Source: Euonymus europaeus
Lineage: Eukaryota > Streptophyta > Magnoliopsida > Celastrales > Celastraceae
DNA: 64,000 bases
Reading direction: 5' to 3'
NCBI GenBank assembly: GCA_963580455.1
Contig: OY756957.1
Location: 6,267,001 to 6,331,000 of the forward strand
The position numbers and the translations under genes are program-made. Under the pieces are notes generated by a model. It saw nothing but the letters and a program-made list of their open reading frames with translations, was not told the DNA's origin and searched no databases. Positions 25,475 to 35,200 of the stretch are shown in pieces. How positions within the stretch are numbered: position 1 is the first letter of the stretch; the number at the start of each line of letters is the position of its first letter.

Positions 25475-26182
25475 ATGCCAGTACGTATGAGTATCGATCT
25501 GGATCTTACGTTATCTTCTAGATTTGTTTTAATTATCGATTTATTTGTATTCGGAGGAATTATAATTCGCGATTTGTTTCTTTGTGTGTTTGGATTGCGA
25601 TGGCATATGGTGTAGCTCGGGAGAATCATAGAAGTTGAGCCACCGAGTCCGTTGAGATACCTGATTGGAGCGGCGATTATGATGATTGGGGTAGTGTTGC
25701 CTGTCGGTTACATGATGTTTCGCAATAAGCGTGGGCCTACTTCTTCTTCGTACTCCAAGCAGACGTAGGTGTGCCTTCCCTTTTTTTCATTCTAGAATTT
25801 TTTGAATGATAATTCTGTGGCAGCCACTAATTTCATTTGATGTGAAGTGCTTATCTGAATTAAGGGAAATATGGGTTTCGAGCAATGTAAATTTTATGAT
25901 TCCCCTATTTACTTGTATTTCTGGTTCAATTTTTAATAGGTCCGTCGGAGTTTCAATATTTGATTGTGCTAGGGTTTGTGTCCTTATTACAATTCCATGT
26001 CTGAAATTTTATCTACAATTTAATCTTCTGCATATTTTTCCATTCTGATTCTGCTGAATATTTAGTGAGTAGTAAATGATTCTGCTGATGTTGGCTAATG
26101 TGTTTTTTTCCATATGGGAACTGCAAGTCTGCAACTAATGTAAATAGATTTTCTTCTTCTCAGAAGCAAAGTTCTGATATAG
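25475..26182 (+). CDS. 57-residue single-pass membrane protein, 3 exons
   Basis: Predicted join 25475-25480, 25616-25764, 26164-26182: 174 nt. Exon 1 is only two codons (ATG CCA) before GTACGT; exon 3 is 19 nt. The protein begins MPLGRIIEVEPPSPLRYL, has a hydrophobic segment (about residues 18-36, IGAAIMMIGVVLPVGYMMF) followed by RNKRG and a Ser/Tyr-rich tail ending KQTSKVLI. I recall short uncharacterised plant proteins with the same PPSPLRY start and KVLI end, and that recollection decided the exon 3 join; the function is unknown. Reading through the second intron would instead stop after KQT, giving 52 residues, so intron retention changes only the tail. The upstream leader carries GCCCA motifs near 25270-25290, common in promoters of housekeeping plant genes. 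The positive-inside rule puts the C-terminus in the cytosol or matrix. Confidence 0.8.
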
Positions 26183-27696
26183 AGAGTTCCTTGGAGACTG
26201 TCACTCAAAATGTTTCACGGGTGATTAAGTTTGAAGAGGATGATATCCAAAGGCCTGATTAGCACTTCAAAGTACAAGTGTAAATGCATTGAACTCTGTG
26301 AAATATGTTTTTCGGAGATATTACTTTGAGCTTGTAAAGTGGCATACTGGATTTTTTTTTTCCCTTTAGTTTTGATGAGCGAATTGAAATGATGCCTACT
26401 ATGCAACTGCCTTCTTTCAATGTATTATTTCTTCTCTGTATTTTTTTTCATTGTGTTTGCACAAATACCCATTTGATTGCATTTAAACATTTTTTAGTTG
26501 CTATTTTTTAAAATTATTTTGTTGTTTTCTATCCTCCAGAGAATTGCGTGGATGCAGTTCCAATTATCATTTGCTCAGGAATTATTGCCCATTATCTTTC
26601 TTCCTATTGTTCTCAAACTTCAGTTATTTCCATTGAAAGTAAAATTGCTTGCAGATTTATGCTCACTTCTGGAATAATTTAAGGCTTGAATGGATATTAT
26701 TCTCTGTTGGTTAATAATACAGTAATATATAGAGTCATCTATCCACAAGGCTTGATCCTTTTGATGGATATTAAAGATAATCGGACAGGAAAAACATATT
26801 TGTTATGTCTGCATATTGCCTGAGATTTGACGATGGATACATCTAAATTAACTATGCAATTAGATTGAAGAAGAAGTGCTATGGTCCCGTGATATGTTAA
26901 GTGATGTTGAGTACTTGTAACATGAATGTAAAAGAGGAGACATAGGAGTAATATGTATTTTTCGGGATATTAAAGTTTTACTTTGCGGTTTCTTGTTTTT
27001 ATGTCATGTTAACGACATTCACTTTTGATTCATTGAAGCTGCTATTTGAATTATTGATGTTTTCTCCACATAGCATACTGTTGTTTTGGAGCTACCTTGA
27101 AGGGATTAGGCATACAGCTGATGTTTCATTTTAACAAAGCTACACATAGAATCATGTCTTCACAATGCAGGGCAATGATGCACAGGTTTGACCTCCCCAA
27201 ACCCAACAGTGGTAACGACGTCTTTTTTTGCATCTGGTCCTGCATCCTTTTTTCTTTCTTTCCTTACTAGCATAGTTGCATTTGTCCCTCATGGTATGTG
27301 GTGCCAGACTGCCAGTTACTAGAGATAATAATGATGGATATATCAAGTTCATTGCTATAGTGATAAAGTAGCAAGTATCCAGCATCAGCCAATGGATCCC
27401 AAATCTGTTTTAGAATTTGAGTCGCTACTCGCCAGGGTGGTGATTTTCAGTGCCAAGTCTTTCCTATTCGACATTGAAGTTGTGGATATTAGGGTAATGC
27501 GTTTGAGGAATGGAAAGCTAATGAAATATCAGAATTTGGAATGGTGTATTGAACCTTATTGAGACACCCTTTTTTCCTTCCCCTCCCTGTCGACAAGCCT
27601 TGAAAATTGTGTTTCCAGTAGTCTTTTGATACGTATGGAGAGCAATTGGCTTGACATAAGGAATATGAAATTATAAAAAAAAGGATCGGCTGCATT
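26183..27696. other. 3' UTR and intergenic region
   Basis: The first 200-300 bases are probably the 3' UTR of the small membrane protein gene. The remainder is AT-rich, with no frame, RNA gene or repeat that I can support up to the tRNA. Confidence 0.4.
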
Positions 27697-27768
27697 GGGG
27701 CAGCCCGAGAATTGAACTCGGGACCTCTCGCACCCTAAGCTAGAATCATACCACTAGACCAAATGCCC
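27697..27768 (-). tRNA. tRNA-Pro (anticodon AGG), with two stem defects
   Basis: The minus strand reads GGGCATTTGGTCTAGTGGTA at the 5' end, anticodon loop TTAGGGT (anticodon AGG), T arm CCGAG-TTCAATT-CTCGG, and discriminator C at 27697. It is 72 nt, the length expected for plant tRNA-Pro. A- and B-box sequences are present (TGGTCTAGTGG; the B box has AGTTCAATTCTC in place of the usual GGTTCGANTCC-type core). Two differences from the usual plant gene weaken it: an A.G mismatch in the anticodon stem (TCTAGC versus GCGAGA) and a disrupted acceptor pair (GGGCATT versus GCTGCCC). A T run flanks the 3' side only weakly. It may be a decayed copy. Confidence 0.75.
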
Positions 27769-28240
27769 TCATGTGGTCACTTTTCCTTCGAATGTATTAT
27801 CATAGTCAATTGATTAGCCACATGCAAGTCATAAGTAAGCAACTAAATTTTGTTTACTTTTCACTTGCAAATAATATTAGCTGATGATGAGGCAGCAAAA
27901 GTAAATGAGAGATGACATTTCGTGATAAACATATATGATTTTGTGGGTAAACATTATGTTATGGAAGTGTTTTTTAAATGATTTTTATATAAAATATTTT
28001 AATAAAAATGTTTTTAATATTCCCTAGTTAAAATGGTATCCGATCCGATATCATTCCTTCTGATACTCCATGCTTCCGTTTGATAGAGCATTTCAGAGAT
28101 TATATGCCTTTTTTCTAAGCTTACAAGCTTATGAACTGTCATTTACGCTTCAATATTCACATGACACATGTCATACAACAATGTATCGTAAAAAAAAAAA
28201 TTCTTCGAGTACTCCACCTTTCTTTGTATCTTATCACTAA

Positions 28241-28800
28241 GGGGTCGTTTAGTATTGAGAATGATTTGAGTGGGAATGAGAATGAGATTTTAATTCTCAC
28301 GTTTGGTATGTATCAAAACTGAGAATGATAATGATAATGAAATATGTGTTTTTTCTATTATGTCCTTTAAATAATTATGTATAATCAACATTTTTCATTT
28401 TACCATTTTTAATCATATATAATTAACAAATTAAAACAGTTTAATAAAATTAGATATGTTAACAAATTAGAACAAATATAAAATTAATTAATTAATTTCT
28501 GATTTAAAATTAATTTATGATTTAAAATTAATTTCTGAATATAAATTAATTAATTTCTGATTTAAAATGAATTAATTAATATTTTATTAAAATCAAGAGA
28601 GGAGCATTGGAGTCATTTTCACCTTAATTCCATGTGGAATCACTCATTCCATGTAAAATGAGAGGGAATGAATTTTGGGTGAGGGAGAGAATAAGGAATT
28701 GAATGAGTGATTTCATTCCTCCAACTTATAATGCACCAAATGATGGAATGGGAATAAGTCATTCTCTATTCCACCTCTATTCTCAACACCAAACATGCCA
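28241..28800. mobile_element. PIF/Harbinger-like MITE, 560 bp
   Basis: The left end GGGGTCGTTTAGTATTGAGA and the reverse complement of the right end (TGGCATGTTTGGTGTTGAGA) are imperfect inverted repeats flanked by TAA on both sides (28238-28240, 28801-28803). The core contains three or four tandem copies of an AATTAATTTCTGATTTAAA-like unit (28484-28575). The Copia element inserted exactly at its right flank. Confidence 0.7.
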
Positions 28801-28804
28801 TAAG

Positions 28805-29192
28805 TGTGGAGTCCATACTCTAGTTGCATGCAAAGTCTAACTTTGCATGCAAGCCACCAACCACCATGTCTAGAAGCAGCAGCCAGCTAACCACCAAGTC
28901 CACTCTTCACCAACCCACCATGCACCACCAGCAGCCCTTCACCAACCCACTGCCCACATTGGTTGAAAATGCAACCCATGTTTGGCTAAAGTTTGGCACA
29001 TGGTTTGACTTAGTTGGTATTTGTATCTCTATATAAAGATATGTGTGTGTGCATGTATTGTATGATTTACAAGAGAAGAGTGGTAGAGAGAGAAAGAAAG
29101 TGGTGTAGTCAGTTTTACCGAAAAAAACTCTTTGCATTTTTCTCTCAGTTTTTGGTTTCGTTGCTTGTCATATTGATCTGGTATCCTCAACA
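28805..29192 (+). repeat. 5' LTR of the Copia element
   Basis: It begins TGTGGAGTCC and ends CCTCAACA. It contains CTATATAAAG near 29030, the probable TATA box for genomic RNA, and a perfect short inverted pair TTGCATGCAAAG / CTTTGCATGCAA near its start (28824-28852). Confidence 0.96.
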
Positions 29193-29195
29193 AAG

Positions 29196-29207
29196 TGGTA
29201 TCGGAGC
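29196..29207 (+). other. primer-binding site (initiator tRNA-Met)
   Basis: TGGTATCGGAGC lies three bases after the 5' LTR. The usual plant sequence is TGGTATCAGAGC, so there is one mismatch (a G at the eighth base). Confidence 0.9.
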
Positions 29208-29432
29208 GAGGTTAAGTCCCGGAAGTCATCCCGGACAGAAACAGAGCATGTTTTTGCTCTCGGGTCAATTTTTCGACTTCAACGAAATCAAGTTTTGAAC
29301 ACATCTGGGTGTTCCTCATCACCTCACGAGTCTCCTGGTTCAAAAATCATCGAAATCGGACGTCGGGGTGAGCCACACTCTCCCTCTGAAATTTTCTTCA
29401 CTATTCATGCTTGCTGGAGGAAGAAGACGAAG

Positions 29433-29576
29433 TGACGTCATGCTGACGTCACAGTGACGTCATCATCTGCCACGTCAGCGACACGTCACAAGGCCACGTC
29501 ACCATCTGCCACGTCAGCGCACCGTCAGCAATTGTGCCACGTCAGCAGCCACGTCATCAAACGGCGTCAGTTGACC
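29433..29576 (+). promoter_or_regulatory. array of TGACGTCA / CACGTCA motifs in the Copia leader
   Basis: Three TGACGTCA palindromes spaced 11 bases apart (29433, 29444, 29455) are followed by six CACGTCA sites and several CGTCAG variants, about a dozen GTCA cores in 140 bases. TGACG is the binding core of plant TGA/bZIP factors that mediate salicylate and stress responses. A regulatory role here is inference; the array lies downstream of the LTR promoter, in the transcribed leader. Confidence 0.5.
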
Positions 29577-29776
29577 GTTAGTCGACAGTTAAGTCCGGTT
29601 CAAATTACAGAAATTTTGACCGGCCGGTTCTGTATTTTTTGGACCGGTTTTCAGGAAGGTCAAACTGGTTCCCAAGGTTTTCGACCCTTCCGGACGCAAC
29701 CGTGCTATCGGTTTCGTGAGATTCCGCTCCAAAATTTCGGTGTTGCTCGGTTTAGCTTGAAACCGAATCTTTTCTG

Positions 29777-31585
29777 ATGGAAGCCTCTACATCAGAGTCA
29801 TCAGAAGCTATGGTGAAGTTGACACCAACAAATTATGCTTTGTGGAAACCTCGGATGGATGATTTCTTGAATTGCAGAGATTTGGCGGATCCCTTGGAAA
29901 ATGAGGGCAAAAGACCAGATGATATAAAGGATGCTGAGTGGACAAAGAAACACAAGAAGACGATTGGTCAAATTCGTAATTGGATTGACCACAGTGTGTT
30001 TCACCATGTTGCACAGGAGACGAATGCATACGAGCTCTGGAAAAAGCTCGAAAACATGTATCAAGCCAAGACCGCTCGAAATAAAGCTCTCTTGGTTAGA
30101 CGGCTTGTCAACTTGAAGTTGAAAAATGGTACTTCTGTAGCTGAGCACACCAATGAGTTTCAGAACTTGGTGAATCAACTTGTAGCTGTCAAGTTTATTC
30201 TTAAAGATGAAGATCAAGCCTTACTACTTCTCAGTTCCTTACCAGACAGTTGGGAGACGCTGGTAGTCTCTCTCAGTAACTCTGCACCCGGAGGCACACT
30301 CACTATGGAGATGGTCTCAGATGCTTTATTCAACGAGGAGAGTCGAAGGAAGGAATTGGGCATAGACCAGTCTCATGCCCTTGTTACTGAAAGCAGAGGA
30401 CGGCCTCAGGGGAGAGGCAGGAGTAGAGGAAGAAGCAAGAGCCGGGGACGAAACCAAGATCGTGGAAAGTCCACCGACGACAAGAGACAGCAAAAAGGCA
30501 AATACAAGTGTTACCATTGTGGCATTGAAGGCCACGTCAAGAAGAATTGCTGGAAATTACAACGGGAGCAAGGTCAAACCAGCTCAGAGACAAAGAATGA
30601 AGGTGGCGAAACTCTGGTCACCATATCGGAGGATGTAGCAATACTCTCTTGCAATGAAGAGACATGTTTACATGCAGCAAGCCACGATCCTGAGTGGGTG
30701 ATCGACACTGCTGCATCGCACCACGCCACTCCACAAAGTGATTTCTTCACTTCGTACAGAACTGGCGATTTTGGTACAGTGAAGATGGACAACGATAGTT
30801 TTGCCAAGATTGTGGCCATTGGTGATGTGCATGTCAAGACAAATCTTGGATGTGCTATGGTGTTGAAGGACGTTCGACACGTCCCAGACCTCCGGTTCAA
30901 TCTTATTGCTGTGAATGCTCTTGATAAACAGGGCTATCACAATCATTTCGGCAATGGCACCTGGAAGTTGACGAAAGGTGCTTTGACTTATGCCAGAGGA
31001 CATATTTGTGGCACATTGTATAGAACACAGGCCAAAGTATGTTCAGAAAGCATCAATGCTGTGGAGGAAAAGACTTCTCCAAATCTCTGGCACAAGAGAC
31101 TCGGTCACATGGGAGAAAAAGGGTTGTCCACCCTGTCAAAGAAGGCACTCATCAAAGTGTCTAAAGATATTCCGCTGAACCCTTGTGATCATTGCTTATT
31201 CGGGAAGCAGCACAGAGTCTCATTCAATACATCTTCCACGAAAAGGTCAGAGTTGCTGAGTTTGGTACACTCTGATGTCTGTGGTCCTCTAGAAGAAGAG
31301 TCTTTGGGAGGTAACAGATATTTCCTGACCTTTATTGATGATGCTTCAAGGAAGGTGTGGGTATATTTTCTCAGAACCAAGGATCAGGTGTTCGAGAATT
31401 TCAAGAATTTCCACGCTATGGTGGAAAGGGAGACTGGAAAGAAACTGAAGTGCCTCCGGTCAGACAATGGAGGTGAGTACGTTTCCAGAGAATTTGAAGC
31501 ATATTGTGCTAAAAGCGGTATTCGGCACGAGAAGACGGTTCCACGTACCCCACAACATAATGGTGTAGCCAAGAGGATGAATTGA
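29777..31585 (+). pseudogene. Copia gag-protease-integrase, ends at a premature stop
   Basis: 602 codons. In order: gag (residues 1-215), an Arg/Gly/Ser-rich linker (RGRPQGRGRSRGRSKSRGR), a CCHC zinc knuckle at about 244-257 (CYHCGIEGHVKKNC), and an aspartic protease around residue 310 (WVIDTAASHH, a DTA triad). The integrase has its zinc region (LWHKRLGHMGEKGL, then C-x2-C) and catalytic Asp500 (HSDVCGP) and Asp563 (RSDNGGEY). The third catalytic residue, expected 36 positions after Asp563, is Lys599 (GVAKRMN) where the family has Glu. Four codons later a TGA at 31583 stands where the family has an Arg codon, a change consistent with CpG deamination. Both changes are transitions. Expression would give a truncated product without reverse transcriptase. 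Confidence 0.92.
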
Positions 31586-31591
31586 ACCATT

Positions 31592-33799
31592 ATGGAACGA
31601 GCAAGGTGTATGCTCAGTATGGCAAAGCTGCCAAAGCCATTCTGGGGTGAAGCAGTTCGTGTGGCCCGTTACTTGATCAACAGATCACCGTCAGCACCGC
31701 TGAATTTTGAAATTCCGGAGAAGGTATGGTCTGGAAGAAATATTTCTTACTCTCACTTAAGAGTATTTGGGTGCAAAGCTTTTGCACATGTATCCAAGGA
31801 GCAGAGACAGAAGCTTGACAGCAGATCCATTCCTTGCATTTTCATCGGATATGGAGATGATGAATTCGGATACAGACTGTGGGAACCAACTGATAAGAAG
31901 GTTATCAGAAGCAGGGATGTTGTGTTTCATGAAAATGAAGTATTTGAGGACTTGGACAAATCTTCCAAGTCCATTGTTCCCGATGTTGCCAACATCATTC
32001 CAGATCCTACACTAGTGGCACCTGCAAATAATGATGAATTGCAGGAGGAAGATTTAGAAGAAGTAGATTCCGAAGGTGTTGAGCAAGGGGAGCCACAACC
32101 CCCTCCACCAGAAGCTGTAGAACCAGCACAACCTCCTCCAGTAGCTGTACCTCAGCCAGAAAGATCACAGAGAGGCCGTACCCTGATTCCGTCGAGGAGA
32201 TATCCGGATTCAGACTATATTTTGCTTACTGATGAGGGGGAGCCAGAGAGTTTTCAGGAAGCTCACAATCATGCTGAAAGCAGTGAGTGGATGCAGGCTA
32301 TGCAAGAAGAAATGAATTCCTTGCAGAAAAACCAGACTTACGAGTTAGTAAAACTTCCTAAAGGGAAGAAAGCACTGCAGAATAAATGGGTGTTCAAGCT
32401 GAAGAAGGATGGCAGCGGAAAGCTTGTGAAGTACAAAGCTCGGTTGGTCGTCAAAGGATTTCAACAGAAGAAAGGAATTGACTTTGACGAGATTTTCTCA
32501 CCGGTGGTGAAGATGACATCCATCCGAGTCATACTTGGGTTAGTAGCAAGTATGAATCTAGAGCTTGAGCAAATGGATGTAAAGACAGCATTTCTCCATG
32601 GTGATTTGGAGGAAGAAATCTACATGGAGCAGCCAGAAGGGTTTGAAGTCCCTAAGAAGAAGCACTTAGTCTGCAAACTGCAGAAAAGTCTCTACGGCCT
32701 TAAGCAGGCACCGAGACAGTGGTACAAGAAGTTTGACTCATTCATGATGGGTCATGGTTATAAGAGGACTGCCGCAGACCAGTGCGTTTATGTTCAAAAG
32801 TTCCCAGACGGTAACTTTGTGATATTGCTGTTATATGTTGATGACATGTTAATTGTTGGCCAGGACGGAGTCATGATTAACAGATTGAAAGCCCAGTTAT
32901 CCCAGTTCTTCGACATGAAGGACTTAGGCCCAGCTCAGCAGATATTGGGCATGAAGATTGTTCGTGACAGGAAAGCCAAGAAATTGTGGCTGTCACAGGA
33001 AGCTTATGTTAAACGGGTGCTTGAAAGGTTTAACATGAAAAATGCAAAGCAGGTTACCACTCCGCTAGGTAACCATTTTCAGCTGAGCAAGAAATCTTGT
33101 CCTTCATCAGAGAAGGAGATTGAAGAGATGAAAGCAGTACCATACTCTTTAGCAGTCGGTAGTCTAATGTATGCAATGGTGTGTACAAGATCAGATATCG
33201 CTCACGCTGTTGGCGTTGTGAGCAGATTCCTTTCCAATCCAGGGAAAGAACATTGGGAGGCTGTTAAATGGATTCTCAGGTACCTGAAGGGTACGTCAAA
33301 GCTATGCTTGTGCTTTGGGGGAGCAGATCCAGTTCTGGATGGCTATACTGATTCAGATATGGCTGGTGACCTTGACAGTAGAAAATCTACTTCAGGGTAT
33401 GTTTTCACTTTTGCAGGGGGAGCTGTTTCATGGCAGTCAAAACTGCAGAAGTGTGTTGCTTTTTCTACAACAGAAGCAGAGTATATTGCTGCAACGGAAG
33501 CTGGTAAAGAACTATTGTGGCTAAAGCGGTTTCTCCAGGAACTGGGTATTATTCAGAAGGAATACAAGGTACATTGTGACAGTCAGAGTGCTCTAGACTT
33601 GAGCAAGAATTCCATGTACCATTCCCGCACAAAGCATATCGACATTCGCTATCACTGGATACGTGAAGTGATTGAAGATGAACTGTTGAAGCTGGTGAAG
33701 ATTCACACAGCAGAGAATCCAGCAGACATGTTGACAAAAGTTGTTACTCGCGAGAAGCTCGGGCTATGTCGGGACATAGCCGGGATGGATAGTAACTGA
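31592..33799 (+). pseudogene. Copia reverse transcriptase-RNase H, in frame after the stop
   Basis: It continues in the same frame as the upstream ORF after a 2-codon gap, 735 codons from its first ATG. It holds the integrase C-terminal part (FWGEAVRVARYLINRSPS, HLRVFGCKAFAHV), a Pro/Glu-rich linker, and the reverse transcriptase (MDVKTAFLHGDLEEEIYMEQ, SLYGLKQAPRQWYKKF). The catalytic YVDDMLIVG is at about residues 415-423. RNase H follows (YTDSDMAGDLDSRKSTSGY, STTEAEYIAATEA, HIDIRYHWIRE). RT and RNase H motifs look intact. The 3' end precedes the polypurine tract by about 35 bases. Confidence 0.93.
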
Positions 33800-33833
33800 A
33801 GACTGGTGAGTTGTGTTCTTCTCCTATGTGTAT

Positions 33834-33846
33834 GGAGGGGGAGAAT
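33834..33846 (+). other. polypurine tract of the Copia element
   Basis: GGAGGGGGAGAAT lies immediately upstream of the 3' LTR, the standard place for plus-strand priming. Confidence 0.85.
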
Positions 33847-34236
33847 TGTGGAGTCCATACTCTAGTTGCATGCAAAGTCTAACTTTGCATGCAAGCCACC
33901 AACCACCATGTCTAGAAGCAGCAGCCAGCTAACCACCAAGTCCACTCTTCACCAACCCACCATGCACCACCAGCAGCCCTTCACCAACTCACTGCCCACC
34001 TTGGTTGAAAATGCAACCCATGTTTGGCCAAAGTTTGGCACATGGTTTGACTTAGTTGGTATTTGTATCTCTATATAAAGATATGTGTGTGTGCATGTAT
34101 TGTATGATTTACAAGAGAAGAGTGGTAGAGAGAGAAAGAAAGTGGTGTAGTTAGTTTTACAGAAAATAAACTCAAAGCATTTTTTCTCTCAGTTTTTGGT
34201 TTCGTTGCTTGTCATATTGATCTGGTATCCTCAACA
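33847..34236 (+). repeat. 3' LTR of the Copia element
   Basis: Same start and end as the 5' LTR. Differences by eye are an ACCC/ACTC change, an A/C, a CTAA/CCAA, a GTC/GTT, and a cluster in the A-rich segment before CTCTCAG, where the 3' copy is two bases longer overall. Confidence 0.96.
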
Positions 34237-34721
34237 ATAAGTACTTTGAATATCCTGATAGTAATTTGATAGCTTATACGCTACTATAAATTCAGTTATA
34301 CTAAACATCAACACATGAAAGACCAATACTAGAAGTAACAGGAAAACCTAACAGAAGTTAGAAACATATATGTTATGGGAGAAGGGGTGGCCGACTCCTA
34401 TAAATACGCATTTAGTGTGTGTTCCCCAAGTTTTTAAGTTCTTGGAGTAAGGAGTCCACACTTTTAATCCAAATATGAGAATTAGTGGATACTGTGGAAG
34501 ATCTATGGGATTGAACTTTGAATCAATCCAACCGTCCGACTTCTTATATTAATTAATCAAAGATCAATTCAGAAGGAGCTCAATTTACGATTATCTAGGA
34601 ATTGTTAAATTGTATAGATCATGCTTGATAATCATATTTAATTAAGAATTTTTTGAAAGTTGTTTTCTCATTGTATACAACTTCGTGTTCTTTTATGCGC
34701 TTCTGCATGTTGGTCATATCC
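34237..34721. other. right flank of the Copia insertion; no gene seen
   Basis: It begins with the ATAAG target duplication. The rest is AT-rich with no supported feature until the isopropylmalate isomerase relic. Confidence 0.4.
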
Positions 34722-35200
34722 AACACTTGGTTCCTATGCTCTTATCGAGCTTCCATCCTCCTACGAAAAATGATTTGTGGAGCCCAAAGAGACGAAGATC
34801 AAGTACTCGATCGTAATCGGAGGTGACAATTTCGGGTGCAGGTCATCGCGTGAGCACACACCGATTGCACTGAGAGCTGAGGGGGGCTAAGGCTGTGGTG
34901 GCAGAATCTTTCGCCAGGATATTTTTCAAGAATTCGGTTGCGACGGGAGAGATATATCCACTAGAATTGGAGATGAGGATCTGCGAAGAGCGCAGGACAG
35001 GTGACGTGGTAACAATAGAATTGGAAGACTTCAGGTTGATAAATCACACGACGGGAAAGGAGTACAAGTTGAAGCCCATTGGTGACGCTAGGCCAGTAAA
35101 ATTGGGGCCAGAGAGATTTTTGCCTGTGCTCGTCAGAATGGTATGATCCCGACTTAACTGACTGCTTAGGATTCTCAAGGTACCCATGTCTATCTTTCAC
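34722..35200 (+). pseudogene. isopropylmalate isomerase small subunit (LeuD-like), broken
   Basis: Pieces in different frames match the plant 3-isopropylmalate dehydratase small subunit. They are SYALIELPSSYEK, a stop, FVEPKETKIKYSIVIGGDNF, GCRSSREHTPIALRA, then after a frameshift AKAVVAESFARIFFKNSV, ATGEIYPLE, RTGDVVTIELEDF, INHTTGKEYKLKPIGDA. A further shift near 35100 leaves an IFACARQNGMIPT tail in a third frame. The family motif GCGSSREHAPVALGAAG is changed in several places. The N-terminal half, including the transit peptide, is absent. The parent enzyme acts in plastid leucine biosynthesis. At least one nonsense codon and two frameshifts mark it as dead. The copy lacks introns, but some plant genes of this family do too, so retroposition is not proven. 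Confidence 0.85.

Larger units (their letters stand above)
28805..34236 (+). mobile_element. Tnt1-type (Tork lineage) Ty1/Copia LTR retrotransposon, full length, inactivated
   Basis: It has two LTRs of 388 and 390 bp, both TG...CA, and a perfect 5-bp target duplication ATAAG (28800-28804 and 34237-34241). A primer-binding site TGGTATCGGAGC (29196-29207) matches initiator tRNA-Met except for one base, and a polypurine tract lies before the 3' LTR. One long gag-pol frame runs 29777-33799, interrupted by a single in-frame TGA. Domain order is gag, zinc knuckle, protease, integrase, reverse transcriptase, RNase H, i.e. Copia. The LTRs differ at roughly 9-12 sites by eye, which suggests a fairly young insertion. 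The closest family I recognise is tobacco Tnt1. Confidence 0.97.

Noticed and set aside
29801..31003. Several minus-strand ORFs of 70-138 codons inside the Copia gag-integrase region
   Set aside because: They are antisense shadows of a clear gag-pol frame, with no motif or splice logic of their own.
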